In this document: positions 7,998 to 17,148 of the stretch, piece after piece
Layout of the letters: each line of letters starts with the position of its first letter
How positions within the stretch are numbered: the first letter of the stretch is position 1
DNA from: an uncultured Anaerolineales bacterium
Lineage (GTDB): Bacteria; Chloroflexota; Anaerolineae; Anaerolineales; UBA4823
Assembly (NCBI GenBank): GCA_937928795.1
Contig: CALFWB010000055.1
Coordinates: 1-64,000 of the forward strand
Length of the DNA: 64,000 bases
Reading direction: 5' to 3'
Notes under the pieces: generated by a model
Database searches by the model: none
Told to the model about the DNA's origin: nothing
Seen by the model: the letters and a program-made list of their open reading frames with translations, nothing else
Position numbers and translations under genes: made by a program

Positions 7998-8511
7998 TGG
8001 AACTCTCCTCGTTCTCGCTCTCCAGAGCTTCTTCCGTCTCAGGGATTTCCTCTTCCTCAGGTGCTTCGCCTTCTCGATGGACGATCACATGCACCGTGGG
8101 CGCTAAATCAACCGTCAGACGCACCGGCACATGATATTTGCCGAGGTTGCGAATCGGTTGAACGTCAATGGAGCGGCGATCGACCTCATAGCCGACCTTG
8201 GCTTTAATCGCCTCAGCAATCATGGCTGTCGTAATTGAACCGTAAAGCTTACCGGTCTCACCAGCTTTGGCAGCAAAGCTCAACCGCAAGCCGTTGATCT
8301 GTTCTGCAACGCCACTTAGTTCTTGGTTGAGCGCTTGGCGGGCAAGGGCAGCTTTTTGTCGGATATGTTCAGCCTGTCTGACCGCCCCAGGCGTTGCCAA
8401 GACGGCTAACCCCTGCGGAATGAGATAGTTGCGCCCGTAGCCATCGGCCACTTTCTTAATATCCCCCGCTCTTCCCAGTTTGTGCACATCTTTCAACAAC
8501 AAAACTTTCAT
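7975..8511 (-). CDS. rplI: 50S ribosomal protein L9
   Basis: 178 aa. The N-terminus MKVLLLKDVHKLGRAGDIKK, then VADGYGRNYLIPQGLA, is the classic L9 23S rRNA-binding domain; a helix and the C-terminal domain (GKLYGSITTAMIAEAI) follow. L9 is usually about 148-150 aa; this one has an extra tail of ~28 residues rich in Glu (EGEAPEEEEIPETEEALESE). Its 3' end overlaps the methyltransferase start by 23 bp. The usual rpsF/ssb/rpsR neighbours are absent from this window. Confidence 0.97.
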   Translation of the reverse strand: MKVLLLKDVHKLGRAGDIKKVADGYGRNYLIPQGLAVLATPGAVRQAEHIRQKAALARQALNQELSGVAEQINGLRLSFAAKAGETGKLYGSITTAMIAEAIKAKVGYEVDRRSIDVQPIRNLGKYHVPVRLTVDLAPTVHVIVHREGEAPEEEEIPETEEALESENEESSNADHLTQ

Positions 8512-8588
8512 GCTTCAAGCCCTTTCTGCGTACAGAGATCCGCTACAAGCGGGCACCGGCGAAGGGTACAACGCCAGAGCGGAGGGAT

Positions 8589-8617
8589 TTTACCACAAAA
8601 ATCGAAGATGGTATACT
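8589..8617 (+). promoter_or_regulatory. Promoter for leaderless archease mRNA
   Basis: TTTACC (8589-8594), a 17-bp spacer, then TATACT (8612-8617). The expected transcription start is at or within a base or two of ATG 8625, and no Shine-Dalgarno sequence exists between. Confidence 0.7.
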
Positions 8618-8624
8618 TTTGCAC

Positions 8625-9038
8625 ATGGAAAGACCGCCGGCCGGCTTCCAAGAAATTGAACATGCAGCCGACTGGGCACTGCAGGTTTGGGCGCCAGACC
8701 TTGCCGCTTTGTTGGAGCAGGCGGCGCGTGGGATGATGACGCTGGCAGGCATTCGCCTAGAAAATGAGCCTGTCTTCGAGCGTGAATTCGCGATCACCTT
8801 TCTCGATTACGAGCAGTTGTTAGTAAAGTTTCTTAGTGAACTGTTGCATTTGCTCGAGCAAGAAAACCTGGCTTTTACGGAATACCAGATGTCTCTTGAG
8901 CCAAACCGCCTCAAGGCGCACCTGCGCGGCTTCCCGGTCCGCTCAATTGACAAAGCGATCAAGGCAGTCACGTATCACAATCTGCAAGTGCGCCAGACCG
9001 AACGAGGGGTGGAAGCCTCGCTCGTCTTTGATGTCTAG
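8625..9038 (+). CDS. Archease family protein
   Basis: 137 aa from ATG 8625. The family pattern is visible: GFQEIEHAADWALQVWAPDLAALLEQAARGM near the N-terminus and KAVTYHNLQV near the C-terminus (archeases typically have EHTADIG... and KAVTYH). Archease assists RtcB RNA ligase and related enzymes in activation and guanylylation; no rtcB gene is in this window. The gene appears to be expressed from a leaderless mRNA. It converges on the Gfo/Idh gene with a 10-bp gap. Confidence 0.9.
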   Translation: MERPPAGFQEIEHAADWALQVWAPDLAALLEQAARGMMTLAGIRLENEPVFEREFAITFLDYEQLLVKFLSELLHLLEQENLAFTEYQMSLEPNRLKAHLRGFPVRSIDKAIKAVTYHNLQVRQTERGVEASLVFDV

Positions 9039-9048
9039 CTTTTGCTCT

Positions 9049-10215
9049 CTAAGCCACCTCTACCCAGCGTTGTTCCTTGGCGCTGCGTTCAATCGCTTCG
9101 CAAAGCAACATTTCGTAATGCCCATCGACAAAAGTAGGGAAATCTGGCGGGGCTGAATAGTCGCCTGCCAAAAGATAGCGATAAAACTTGGCGCTAAATT
9201 GCTTGAACGTATCCGCAAAACCCTCGTTATGACCACCGGGATAGGAAGTGACGGCGCGGGCTTCGGGTGAGAGCAGGGCTGGGTCTTTCATCAAGATTTG
9301 GTTAGGCTGGGTGCGATGACCGACCCATAACTCGTTAGGGCGCTCCGAATCCCAAGCCAGCGAAGACTTAGAAGCATTAATCTCAAAGAACAGGCGATTC
9401 TTGCGCCCAGAACACACCTGAGAGACCGTCAACACACCGGGCACGCCGTTTTCAAAGTGCAGTAGAATACTGGCATAGTCTTCGGTGGTTATCGGTTGAT
9501 CGACATAATCTTTGGGCTGCAAGAGTTTACCGCTATAGGTTTCCAATGGTTTGGCTGGTTTCTTGCGCACCGCATGGATCGTTTTGAAATCGGCAAAGAC
9601 TTCTTTCACCTTCAAACCGGTGATAAAGGTGACCATGTCCAACCAGTGTGAGCCGATGTCGCCGACGGCGCGCAAGCTGCCGCCAAGTTCGGGCTGTAGC
9701 CGCCAGTTCCAATCGGTTGGGAAGAGCAGCCAATCTTGGAGATATGAACCCTGAATAATGAAAACTTCACCCAGTTCGCCGCTTTGCACCATCTGGCGGG
9801 CTTGTTGGACGAGGGGATACATGCGCAAATTAAAGTTGATGGCATTGACGCGCTTCAGTTCGGCTGCTAGGCGTACCAATTCGGCCGATTCTTCTGAAGA
9901 AGTGGCTAAAGGCTTCTCGCACACCACATGTTTGCCGGCCAGCAGAGCGGCTTTGGCGTGCGGGTAATGAAGGTGATTGGGAGTAGCAAGATGGACGGCG
10001 TGGATTTGGGGGTCAGCCAGCATCTCTTCCAGCGAGTTGTAGGGGCGCGGGATGCCCAGCTCGGCTGCTTTCTGGCGGGCTAATTCGGGGGTAGCCTCCG
10101 CCAAGCCCAAGACGCGCAAACCATTGCGGCGCAATCCTTCCACGTGGGCTGGTCCGATAAAGCCGGTGCCGGCAATGCCAATTCCTAAGGTTTCTTTTGT
10201 GAGCGGTTGGTCCAT
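9049..10215 (-). CDS. Gfo/Idh/MocA family oxidoreductase
   Basis: 388 aa. The N-terminal Rossmann fold begins [18 protein letters not shown], with [11 protein letters not shown] being the conserved EKP motif of the family; the C-terminal domain is the usual open sheet substrate domain ([22 protein letters not shown]). It likely oxidises or reduces a sugar or polyol with NAD(P). It is last in the minus-strand block that begins with the Lrp gene at 19.2 kb, but a 311-bp gap with a repeat separates it from the LysDH-like gene, so it may be transcribed on its own. Substrate unknown. Confidence 0.9.
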   Translation of the reverse strand: MDQPLTKETLGIGIAGTGFIGPAHVEGLRRNGLRVLGLAEATPELARQKAAELGIPRPYNSLEEMLADPQIHAVHLATPNHLHYPHAKAALLAGKHVVCEKPLATSSEESAELVRLAAELKRVNAINFNLRMYPLVQQARQMVQSGELGEVFIIQGSYLQDWLLFPTDWNWRLQPELGGSLRAVGDIGSHWLDMVTFITGLKVKEVFADFKTIHAVRKKPAKPLETYSGKLLQPKDYVDQPITTEDYASILLHFENGVPGVLTVSQVCSGRKNRLFFEINASKSSLAWDSERPNELWVGHRTQPNQILMKDPALLSPEARAVTSYPGGHNEGFADTFKQFSAKFYRYLLAGDYSAPPDFPTFVDGHYEMLLCEAIERSAKEQRWVEVA

Positions 10216-10526
10216 GGGCTTAACTCCTGATTAGAAAAGATTGAGAAACAGTTCGCAGGGCTAAAGCCCACCTGCTCAGCGCATGGAAGCCTTTTGGGCT
10301 GGGCGCCAAGTCGGACGGATGCGACTTTTATGTACTCAGGCAGGACTTTAGTCCAACAAATCGGCGTGCAAAGCAACATGGCTGAATAGTTACCATTCAA
10401 CATAAAAAACGTGTGCACTCAAAAGTTGTTGGCAACGTTGCTTTGTAGGACAACTCATTGAGTTGTCCTACAACTTTTGCGTGGACACATAAAAAAAACA
10501 ACTTTTCACAAAGCGACTCAATGAGC
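10216..10526. other. Intergenic region with palindromes and MITE-like element
   Basis: No gene is supported. It holds GGGCTAAAGCCC and GGACTTTAGTCC small palindromes (10258-10355, resembling the half-units of repeat family A) and the 78-bp family B element listed separately. Confidence 0.6.
10411..10488. mobile_element. MITE-like palindromic element, family B copy 1
   Basis: A 78-bp unit with imperfect terminal inverted repeats: GTGTGCACTCAAAAGTTG at the left and, read inward from the right, GTGTCCACGCAAAAGTTG (16 of 18 match). The centre is a perfect 13+1+13 palindrome (arms GTAGGACAACTCA/TGAGTTGTCCTAC). The element is flanked by ATAAAAAAC (10402-10410) and ATAAAAAAAAC (10489-10499), which look like a target duplication. 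The other copy, at 61557-61634 in inverted orientation, matches at 75 of 78 positions. There is no coding capacity. Confidence 0.85.
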
Positions 10527-11717
10527 CTAATGGCAAAAGGTTTCATCCATTCTCTGGGTAACACTCACCTGGGTGTAAATATCAAAAGGCTCTAGTTCTC
10601 TGAGAAAACCAACCGGTTCCAAAACCGCTTCGGGTGGATATACGCCTGGGGGGATGCGCTTTTGACCGAGCCAAATGGCGGCAATGGCGGGCACAACTCC
10701 CGTAGGCAGGGCCCCTTTGACTGCTAACGTTCCCAAGCGATAGCGCACTTCTCTGCCGTCTTTGCTTCCTTTGACCTCGGTGACAATTTCCTTCACCCAA
10801 TCGGGAGGAGAGTTCTTCGGCGGAGCCAGAAACTCTTCAATCGAAGGGACATACTTTGCCATCATTGCCATCAACACTTGACGGGGAATCACCGTAATCC
10901 CTTCAGCAACCCGGAGAGCTTCTGTGCTGTTGAAGCCAAATTCTTCAAGCACACGGAGCTTCTCCACAGCTTCCTTTGCCATCCCCCAATAATTGATCTT
11001 GAAGAAGCACTCGCGCACGCCCTTATCCTTGAATGTAATGGGCAAGGTTGCCACCTCGGAGTGTAAAGAATAGTGCATGGGCAAAATGCCCAATGGCGGG
11101 GTAAAAGCCACTTCTTCAAAGCCTGAAAGGGGCGCCTCGGCGATGAACTCGCCATCTCGATAGACCATTGGAGACATGGTCATTTCATCTAAGATAGTTG
11201 CAACAGCATAGGTAAACCGCAAATCATCAGGTGGAGGAGGCTTGATGCCGTCATAGATGCGGATATATTCAATCGTGTCGAGACGATCGGCGGCATAGCG
11301 AGCTTGGACGTTCGGGATGCCCGGCGCTGAGCCCAGACCTAGCACGGCGCTCAAGCCTTTTTCCGCAAATCGCTCATGATAGGTCAACTGCTGGCGGGTG
11401 GTGTGGAATAAACCGCCAAGGTCTGTATAGGATACACCCGCTTGCAGACAAGCCTCCATAATGGGCAAGTTATAGTAGTAAACGCTGGCATTTAAACACA
11501 CATCTGCTCCCTGCAAACAGGCGACCAATGCCTCTGGTTGTTCGACATTGACTTTTACGAAGCGGATTTTGTCACTTTGCAGGATGCGCGTCACCGTTGC
11601 GGCGTTTTGCTCATGGTAATCGGCGATCACAACCTCGCTAACGCGCCGGTCTTTCGCCAATGCTTGCACAGCAATACAACCCATCTTACCTGCTCCGCCC
11701 ACGACAACGATCTTCAT
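10527..11717 (-). CDS. Saccharopine dehydrogenase/lysine 6-dehydrogenase-like protein
   Basis: 396 aa. N-terminal Rossmann domain (KIVVVGGAGKMGCIAVQAL), then DVCLNASVYYYNLPIMEACLQ and YTDLGG, then the middle catalytic domain with GLGSAPGIPNVQARYAAD, as in saccharopine-dehydrogenase-like proteins and L-lysine 6-dehydrogenases of similar size. A GAGGAGGAA ribosome site precedes the ATG. It lies directly downstream of a class III aminotransferase, and an amine importer and aldehyde dehydrogenase are in the same block, so oxidation of lysine or a related diamino acid is a reasonable inference; the substrate is not proven. Confidence 0.85.
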   Translation of the reverse strand: MKIVVVGGAGKMGCIAVQALAKDRRVSEVVIADYHEQNAATVTRILQSDKIRFVKVNVEQPEALVACLQGADVCLNASVYYYNLPIMEACLQAGVSYTDLGGLFHTTRQQLTYHERFAEKGLSAVLGLGSAPGIPNVQARYAADRLDTIEYIRIYDGIKPPPPDDLRFTYAVATILDEMTMSPMVYRDGEFIAEAPLSGFEEVAFTPPLGILPMHYSLHSEVATLPITFKDKGVRECFFKINYWGMAKEAVEKLRVLEEFGFNSTEALRVAEGITVIPRQVLMAMMAKYVPSIEEFLAPPKNSPPDWVKEIVTEVKGSKDGREVRYRLGTLAVKGALPTGVVPAIAAIWLGQKRIPPGVYPPEAVLEPVGFLRELEPFDIYTQVSVTQRMDETFCH

Positions 11718-11762
11718 AAATTCCTCCTCTTCGACCTCAATATCCAGACCAAAATTCCGAGT

Positions 11763-13088
11763 CTAGTTAACCTTGCCCCGTTCCTTTAGATTGCGAACGG
11801 TATCATTCACGACGTTCAAAGTCTCTTGCACATCTGCTTCGCTGAGGGCAGCGCAAAGGAACCACGGCTCACGCCCATCGATATCGGGCAGGACGCCGCG
11901 TTGGGCTAAGCCACGAACCAATTGGGCATACAAAGCAGAATTTCCTTTGAGGTATTCGCGAAAGTTTCGCGGTGGCTCAGAACTACCTAGGAAGATACCA
12001 AACATTGCCGGCAAGCCAGTTAGAGCGTGAGTGATGTCGTGATCCGTTAAGACCTCATCAATACCCTTCATCAGGCTTTGTCCGCGTTGCCGAAGGGTCT
12101 CATGGATAGGGTCTTTTTCAAACCGTTCCAAAGTGGCTAATGCAGCAGCAACCGCAACAGTATTGCCGTTATAGGTGCCGGATTGGGAAACTTGTCCAGG
12201 GGCAATGGTCATCATCACCTCGCGTTTGCCGCCAATGGCAGCAATCGGAAAACCGTTGCCTAGAGCTTTAGCGTAGGTCACCAAATCGGCTTTGATATTA
12301 AAAAATTCTTGAGCGCCGCCCTTGGCAATGCGGAAGCCGGTTTTAACTTCATCGAAAACCAGCACGATCCCATACTCATCACACAAGCGGCGCAGGGTGG
12401 GTAGAAAGTTCTCCTGCGGCAAAATGCCCCCCACATTGCCCATCACCGGTTCGACAAACACGGCTGCAATTTCCCCCCAGCGAGCGCGAATCGTTCTTTC
12501 GAGCAGGTCTAAATCGTTGAAGGGGAGGATGATCACCGTCTCAGCAATTTGAGCTGGCATCCCTGAGCTCATTGGGGCCGGAATTGGGCTTCGCGGCGAG
12601 CCGAGCATATTCAGGCTTGCTGCAGCAGTGCTAAACATAAAATAGTCGGCCGAACCGTGATAATGTCCTTCAAACTTGATATATTTCTCTCGCCCGGTGT
12701 GGGCGCGGGCAATGCGCAAGGCTTGCATGGTCGCCTCTGTGCCGCTGTTGGCAAGGCGTACCATCTCAACGCCGGTTAAGCGGATGATACGCTCGGCTAA
12801 TTCCACCTCGGCGGGTGTCGTCCAGGCAGATAGCGTTCCCTCTTGGATCGCTTGGGCTACGGCTTGGTTGATCTGAGCATCAGCATGACCGATAATGACT
12901 GGCCCGAAGCCCAAGCGGTAGTCAATATAGCGTTTACCATCCATGTCCCACAGATAGGCACCTTGTGCCCTTTGAATCACTAGCGTGTCTTGATCGCCCC
13001 AATAGCGGAAGTTGGAGCTAACCCCGTAAGGCATTACCGAGCTTGCGCGCTGAAACCAACGTGCGGTTTGTTCTCCTTGTAAAGTCAT
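11763..13088 (-). CDS. Class III PLP aminotransferase, GSA-aminomutase-like
   Basis: 441 aa, fold-type I PLP enzyme. Conserved features are NSGTEATMQALRIARAHTGR, KFEGHYHGSADY, VLVFDEVKTGFR and the PLP-lysine motif TYAKALGNGFPIAAIGG. It resembles glutamate-1-semialdehyde aminomutases (HemL) and omega-amino-acid aminotransferases. Its place between polyamine-transport genes and a LysDH-like dehydrogenase argues for a catabolic aminotransferase and against a role in tetrapyrrole synthesis; no other hem gene is near. A good AGGAGA ribosome site precedes the ATG. Confidence 0.85.
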   Translation of the reverse strand: MTLQGEQTARWFQRASSVMPYGVSSNFRYWGDQDTLVIQRAQGAYLWDMDGKRYIDYRLGFGPVIIGHADAQINQAVAQAIQEGTLSAWTTPAEVELAERIIRLTGVEMVRLANSGTEATMQALRIARAHTGREKYIKFEGHYHGSADYFMFSTAAASLNMLGSPRSPIPAPMSSGMPAQIAETVIILPFNDLDLLERTIRARWGEIAAVFVEPVMGNVGGILPQENFLPTLRRLCDEYGIVLVFDEVKTGFRIAKGGAQEFFNIKADLVTYAKALGNGFPIAAIGGKREVMMTIAPGQVSQSGTYNGNTVAVAAALATLERFEKDPIHETLRQRGQSLMKGIDEVLTDHDITHALTGLPAMFGIFLGSSEPPRNFREYLKGNSALYAQLVRGLAQRGVLPDIDGREPWFLCAALSEADVQETLNVVNDTVRNLKERGKVN

Positions 13089-13143
13089 TGCGTTCTCCTA
13101 TTTCGTTTGTGAAAGATGTTTGAACCACTTTGTGACTTAGACC

Positions 13144-14259
13144 CTAAAGTTTATCCAATGGCACTAGGATGCCCTGCTCAACCTTCCAACTGATGCGAAT
13201 CGTATCACCGACTCGAAAGGTGGAGGAAGAGAAATCGGCGGCCTGAATTTGGGCAAAAAGCCGCCTATCCGTCACCGTCTGAACAACAAGATTATAAGCC
13301 GTTCCGAGATAGGCAATTTCGAGGATCTGCCCCCTAACCCAATTGCGCTGGTTGACAGAGTTCGAGTCTGATGTAGGTGCAATCTCTATTCTTTCAGGAC
13401 GGATCACAAGGGCGGCCTGCGCTCCTTTGGCAAGCCCGCTTCGGTGCACCTCTGCAGCAGAAACGCGGAATGCTTGCTCTCCACACTCAAGCTGCCATTC
13501 TGAATCAATATAATCCAACTGCCCGGCAAATACATTTGCCTCGCCGATAAATTGGGCAACATAAAGGTTCGCTGGAGCGTTATATAACTCCTCCGGTGTG
13601 CCTACCTGCATCACCTTGCCATCTTTCATCACCGCTGCGCGATCGGCCATCGTCAGGGCTTCCTCTTGATCATGCGTGACAAAGACAAAAGCAATGCCCA
13701 CTTCGTTTTGTAACCGCTTTAGTTCAAGGCGCATCTCGACCCGCAATTTGCGGTCTAAGGCAGCGAGCGGCTCATCCAAGAGCAAAACGCGCGGCTGTTT
13801 GACGATGGCGCGCGCCAAAGCGACCCGTTGTTTCTGCCCGCCCGAAAGGTTACCCGGCTTGCGTTTGGCAAGTTCGGGCAAACCGATCAATTCGAGCGCA
13901 TTTCTGACGCGCCGATCAACTTCTGCAGCGGGCAAACCCTCCTGACGTAAACCGTAGGCAATGTTATCATAGACAGACATGTGCGGAAAAAGGGCATAAG
14001 ACTGAAACATCATATTGACCGGCCGATTCCAGGGGCGCACTGCGGTTAGATCTTTGCCATCCAAGAGAATTGAGCCCGAATCGGGGGTTTCAAATCCGGC
14101 TAACATGCGCAGCAGCGTGGTCTTTCCGCAACCACTCGGTCCCAGCAGGGCAAAAAATTCCCCTTCTCCGATCGAAAGGGATATATGATCGGCGGCTAGG
14201 ATTGTGCCAAACCGCTTGACGACATTCTCGATCCGAATCAGTTCTTTCCAGCCGTTCAT
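13144..14259 (-). CDS. potA: Polyamine-type ABC importer ATPase (PotA-like)
   Basis: 371 aa using ATG 14259, one base after the permease stop; the in-frame extension to 14286 would overlap the permease. Walker A GPSGCGKTT, signature LSGGQKQRVALARAI, Walker B VLLLDEPLAALD, then a TOBE regulatory domain in the last ~100 residues. It provides energy for the importer formed with the two permeases and binding protein encoded upstream. PotA, PotC, PotB and PotD are all present in one operon. Substrates of this family are putrescine/spermidine, though related systems take other cations. Confidence 0.92.
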   Translation of the reverse strand: MNGWKELIRIENVVKRFGTILAADHISLSIGEGEFFALLGPSGCGKTTLLRMLAGFETPDSGSILLDGKDLTAVRPWNRPVNMMFQSYALFPHMSVYDNIAYGLRQEGLPAAEVDRRVRNALELIGLPELAKRKPGNLSGGQKQRVALARAIVKQPRVLLLDEPLAALDRKLRVEMRLELKRLQNEVGIAFVFVTHDQEEALTMADRAAVMKDGKVMQVGTPEELYNAPANLYVAQFIGEANVFAGQLDYIDSEWQLECGEQAFRVSAAEVHRSGLAKGAQAALVIRPERIEIAPTSDSNSVNQRNWVRGQILEIAYLGTAYNLVVQTVTDRRLFAQIQAADFSSSTFRVGDTIRISWKVEQGILVPLDKL

Positions 14260-14260
14260 T

Positions 14261-15031
14261 TTAGAAGAAACCCTCCGTGCCGCCAAACCGTTGCGCGATC
14301 AAGATCAGCAAGGCGCTCAAACTAAGCACGATGGTCGCAAGGGCGTTCACGTCTGGCGTCACTCCAAAGCGCACCATCGAGTAGATCAATATGGGCAAGG
14401 TTGGTTGCGCCGGACCTGCTGTGAAAAAGGCGATAACAAATTCATCCAACGAAATGGTGAAAGCCAACAAAGAGCCTGCAATGACACCCGGTAGGATCAA
14501 AGGCAAGGTAATCTTGAAGAACGTTTTTAGCGGCGGTGCACCTAAATCTAAAGAGGCTTCTTCCAGCGTGTTATCGAAATAGCTTAGGCGTGTGCGTACA
14601 ATGGCCGCCACGAAAGCGATGTTGAATACAATGTGCGAAATCGTAATGGTGAGCAAACTGAGCGGCATTTCGATAAATGTAAAGAAAGATAAAAGGGCAA
14701 TCGCCAAGACAATATCAGGGATGATCATGGGCAGGAAGACGAAAGCATCGAGCACCAGATTGCGGGCGATGCGTTCTAGCCCCATCGCTAAGAGCGTGCC
14801 GAATGCTGCCGAAACAAGCGTTGAACCGCTTGCAACCAGTAACGAATTGAGCGCAGCGTTGAGCAGGGCTCGATTTTGCAACAACTCTGCATACCAGTAG
14901 AGAGAAAAACCTCCCCACGCCGTGGGTAAACCGGAGCGGTTGAACGAGAGAACGATCAACATCAGGATCGGAGCATACAGAAAAATGTAAACAAGGCTAG
15001 AATGAAAGCGCAGCCAGGTCTGTGATCGCAT
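14261..15031 (-). CDS. potC: Polyamine-type ABC importer permease (PotC-like)
   Basis: 256 aa with about six transmembrane helices; EAA loop EEASLDLGAPPLKTFFKITLP contacts the ATPase. The first periplasmic stretch (NRSGLPTAWGGFSLYWYAELLQN) is typical of PotC. It lies between the PotB-like and PotA-like genes with gaps of 9 bp and 1 bp, so all are cotranslated. Confidence 0.93.
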   Translation of the reverse strand: MRSQTWLRFHSSLVYIFLYAPILMLIVLSFNRSGLPTAWGGFSLYWYAELLQNRALLNAALNSLLVASGSTLVSAAFGTLLAMGLERIARNLVLDAFVFLPMIIPDIVLAIALLSFFTFIEMPLSLLTITISHIVFNIAFVAAIVRTRLSYFDNTLEEASLDLGAPPLKTFFKITLPLILPGVIAGSLLAFTISLDEFVIAFFTAGPAQPTLPILIYSMVRFGVTPDVNALATIVLSLSALLILIAQRFGGTEGFF

Positions 15032-15040
15032 ACTTACCTC

Positions 15041-15889
15041 TCAACTTTGTTCGGTACGGCGGGTTATCCAAGCTTGAAAGAGCAAAAGGATGAACACAAT
15101 CGCCATCACCCCAAAAGCCATCGCCGAACCATACGGCCAATCGCGCGCCTTTAGAAACTGGTTGTTGATCATATTACCGATCATAAAACGTTGACCACCG
15201 CCTAGCAACTCGGGCACAAAGAAATTGCCCAAACTGGGCACAAAAACGAAAATTGCCCCGGTTACCACCCCTCGCAGAGTTAAGGGCAGCGTAATTCGGA
15301 AGAAGGTCTGAAACGGAGTCGCCCCTAAATCAAACGAGGCTTCCCGTATTTCTGGGTTCAGACGCTCAATTGCTGAATACAAAGGAAGCACCATGAAAGG
15401 CAAATAGCCATACAATAAGCCGATCAGAATAGCTGTATCGTTATACAAAAAAGAAATCGGCTCACGGCTCAAGCCGAGCGAAATCAACAGACGGCTTAGC
15501 ACACCTTCACGGTTGAGCAAGACAATCCAAGCATAGGTTCGGATTAGATAGCTCGTCCAGAAGGGCAGGATCACCAGCACCAAAAGGGTGTTTTTCCACC
15601 GCGCAGGTTGATTGGCAATAAAGTAAGCCGTTGGGTAGCCTAAGAGCAGCGCAATAAACGTGACGAAAGCAGCAAGACGCAGAGAATGGAGAAAGACGCG
15701 CAGCACGGTCGGGTTGAACAGTCGAAGGTAATTTTTGAGAGTTGGGTCATAGACGATCTGCCCAAAGGACCCGCGCTGGAAGAAGCTAAAAGCAAAGATC
15801 AACAACAAGGGGAACACGAGAAAGACCACCAGCCATGCTAACGCAGGTCCTAACAAGACCAACGGCGATACCATTCTTTTCATACTCAC
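15041..15889 (-). CDS. potB: Polyamine-type ABC importer permease (PotB-like)
   Basis: 282 aa, about six transmembrane helices, with EAA loop REASFDLGATPFQTFFRITLP and the PotB-like AWIVLLNREGVLSRLL stretch. It pairs with the PotC-like permease. A strong hairpin repeat (15908-15943) lies between it and the binding-protein gene upstream, which may lower its expression relative to the binding protein. Either the Met at residue 1 or Met3 could be the start. Confidence 0.93.
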   Translation of the reverse strand: MSMKRMVSPLVLLGPALAWLVVFLVFPLLLIFAFSFFQRGSFGQIVYDPTLKNYLRLFNPTVLRVFLHSLRLAAFVTFIALLLGYPTAYFIANQPARWKNTLLVLVILPFWTSYLIRTYAWIVLLNREGVLSRLLISLGLSREPISFLYNDTAILIGLLYGYLPFMVLPLYSAIERLNPEIREASFDLGATPFQTFFRITLPLTLRGVVTGAIFVFVPSLGNFFVPELLGGGQRFMIGNMINNQFLKARDWPYGSAMAFGVMAIVFILLLFQAWITRRTEQS

Positions 15890-15907
15890 GGCTCCACAAA
15901 GGGTAAA

Positions 15908-15943
15908 TCAAGTAGAACAACTCAAACGAGTTGTTCTACTTGA
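15908..15943. repeat. Perfect 16-bp-arm hairpin between potD and potB
   Basis: The arm ending CAAGTAGAACAACTC at 15923 and the arm GAGTTGTTCTACTTG starting at 15928 are perfect inverted copies, with a 4-base loop. There is no U-run on the minus strand after it. Its core resembles the centre of family B elements. Position after the binding-protein gene suggests mRNA stabilisation or attenuation, by analogy with malE-malF. Confidence 0.8.
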
Positions 15944-15957
15944 GAGTTCATGCGGTA

Positions 15958-17082
15958 TCATTGCCCGCTCGCCAGCACTTCGGCAACAATTTCAGAGTAT
16001 AAACTTTGTGCCTCGCCGACATCTTGCAGAGCTTCCTGCTTGAGGAGTTCTTGCGGTGGAATGGAAAGATTCGGAAAGGTGGTGAGCAAGTCGGTTGAGA
16101 GGCTGCCCATCACCATTCGATTGGGCACTTTGTAGAGAATATTCTCTGCCACCCAGGCGCCAATTTCGGGACGGAGGACGTAGTCGATAAAGGCATAGGC
16201 AGCTTCTTTGTTTTCCGAAGGCGCCGGGATAACCATCGTATCCACCCATAAATCGCTGCCTTCCTTAGGAATCACAAAGCGAATGTCGGCGTTTTCTGCA
16301 ATCCCGTAGTTACACCAGCCATCCCATGCCTCGACCAATAGCGCTTCCCCAGAGACCAACTTGGAATAAAAGGTGGTATCGTCGTAGGCGAGCAAGGTCT
16401 TTTTGGCTTCAATCAACAAGTCTTTGACTTGCTGCATCTCCCCTGCGTCCGTTGTGTTGGCGGAAAACCCCAAGGCTTTCTGAGCCGGCAGCAATAGCCA
16501 GCGATCGGTGGACAACATGGTGATTTTACCTGCCAGTTCGGGCTTGGGTTTGAGCAGATCATACCAGCTATCGGGTTCATAATTAACCAAATCGGAGCGA
16601 TAACATAACCCGGTTGTCCCCCACGTGTAGGGCACCGCATACTTTGTAAAGGGGATGCGCTTTACCTCCTCGAATAGGTTGGCGGAACCCGGCAGTTTTG
16701 CGTAATCGATCTCACTGAGCAAGCCCATTTTTGCCACGGCATCGGCAAACTGACCGGTCATAAAGACCACATCAAATCCTTTCCCCTTAGAAGCAACCAG
16801 TTTACCGACAATTTCCTCGTTTGTAGCGTGGAGAGCCAACTCGACCTGGATGCCCGTCTCAGCAGTGAATTTCTCCAGCAGATCGCTGGGCATGTAGGCA
16901 TCCCAGTTGGAGATGACAATTTTGCCTCGGGCAGGCGCTTGAGGTTGAGCAGGTGCAGCACTTTCGGTCTGGGCTGGGATTTCAGGACTAGATGCTGCGG
17001 GTTGAGAAGGGGTACCACCACACGCAACCGCCACCAGAGATACCAACAACACAACAAAGACCCAAAGTTTTGGGGTATTCAT
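15958..17082 (-). CDS. potD: Polyamine-type solute-binding lipoprotein (PotD-like)
   Basis: 374 aa. The signal peptide ends in a lipobox (SLVAVAC at residues 15-21), followed by a Thr/Ser/Pro/Ala-rich linker, so the mature protein should be membrane-anchored. The extracytoplasmic binding protein begins KIVISNWDAYMPSDLLEKF, the family's usual start; GGTAGAG precedes the ATG. It captures the substrate for the PotBC permease. It lies downstream of the aldehyde dehydrogenase gene and first among the transporter genes. Confidence 0.92.
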   Translation of the reverse strand: MNTPKLWVFVVLLVSLVAVACGGTPSQPAASSPEIPAQTESAAPAQPQAPARGKIVISNWDAYMPSDLLEKFTAETGIQVELALHATNEEIVGKLVASKGKGFDVVFMTGQFADAVAKMGLLSEIDYAKLPGSANLFEEVKRIPFTKYAVPYTWGTTGLCYRSDLVNYEPDSWYDLLKPKPELAGKITMLSTDRWLLLPAQKALGFSANTTDAGEMQQVKDLLIEAKKTLLAYDDTTFYSKLVSGEALLVEAWDGWCNYGIAENADIRFVIPKEGSDLWVDTMVIPAPSENKEAAYAFIDYVLRPEIGAWVAENILYKVPNRMVMGSLSTDLLTTFPNLSIPPQELLKQEALQDVGEAQSLYSEIVAEVLASGQ

Positions 17083-17148
17083 CTCTACCTTCCTCCAGTA
17101 AAAAAATCTTAAGACGATGTGTCCGACGAATTTGATCGCTACACCGTT

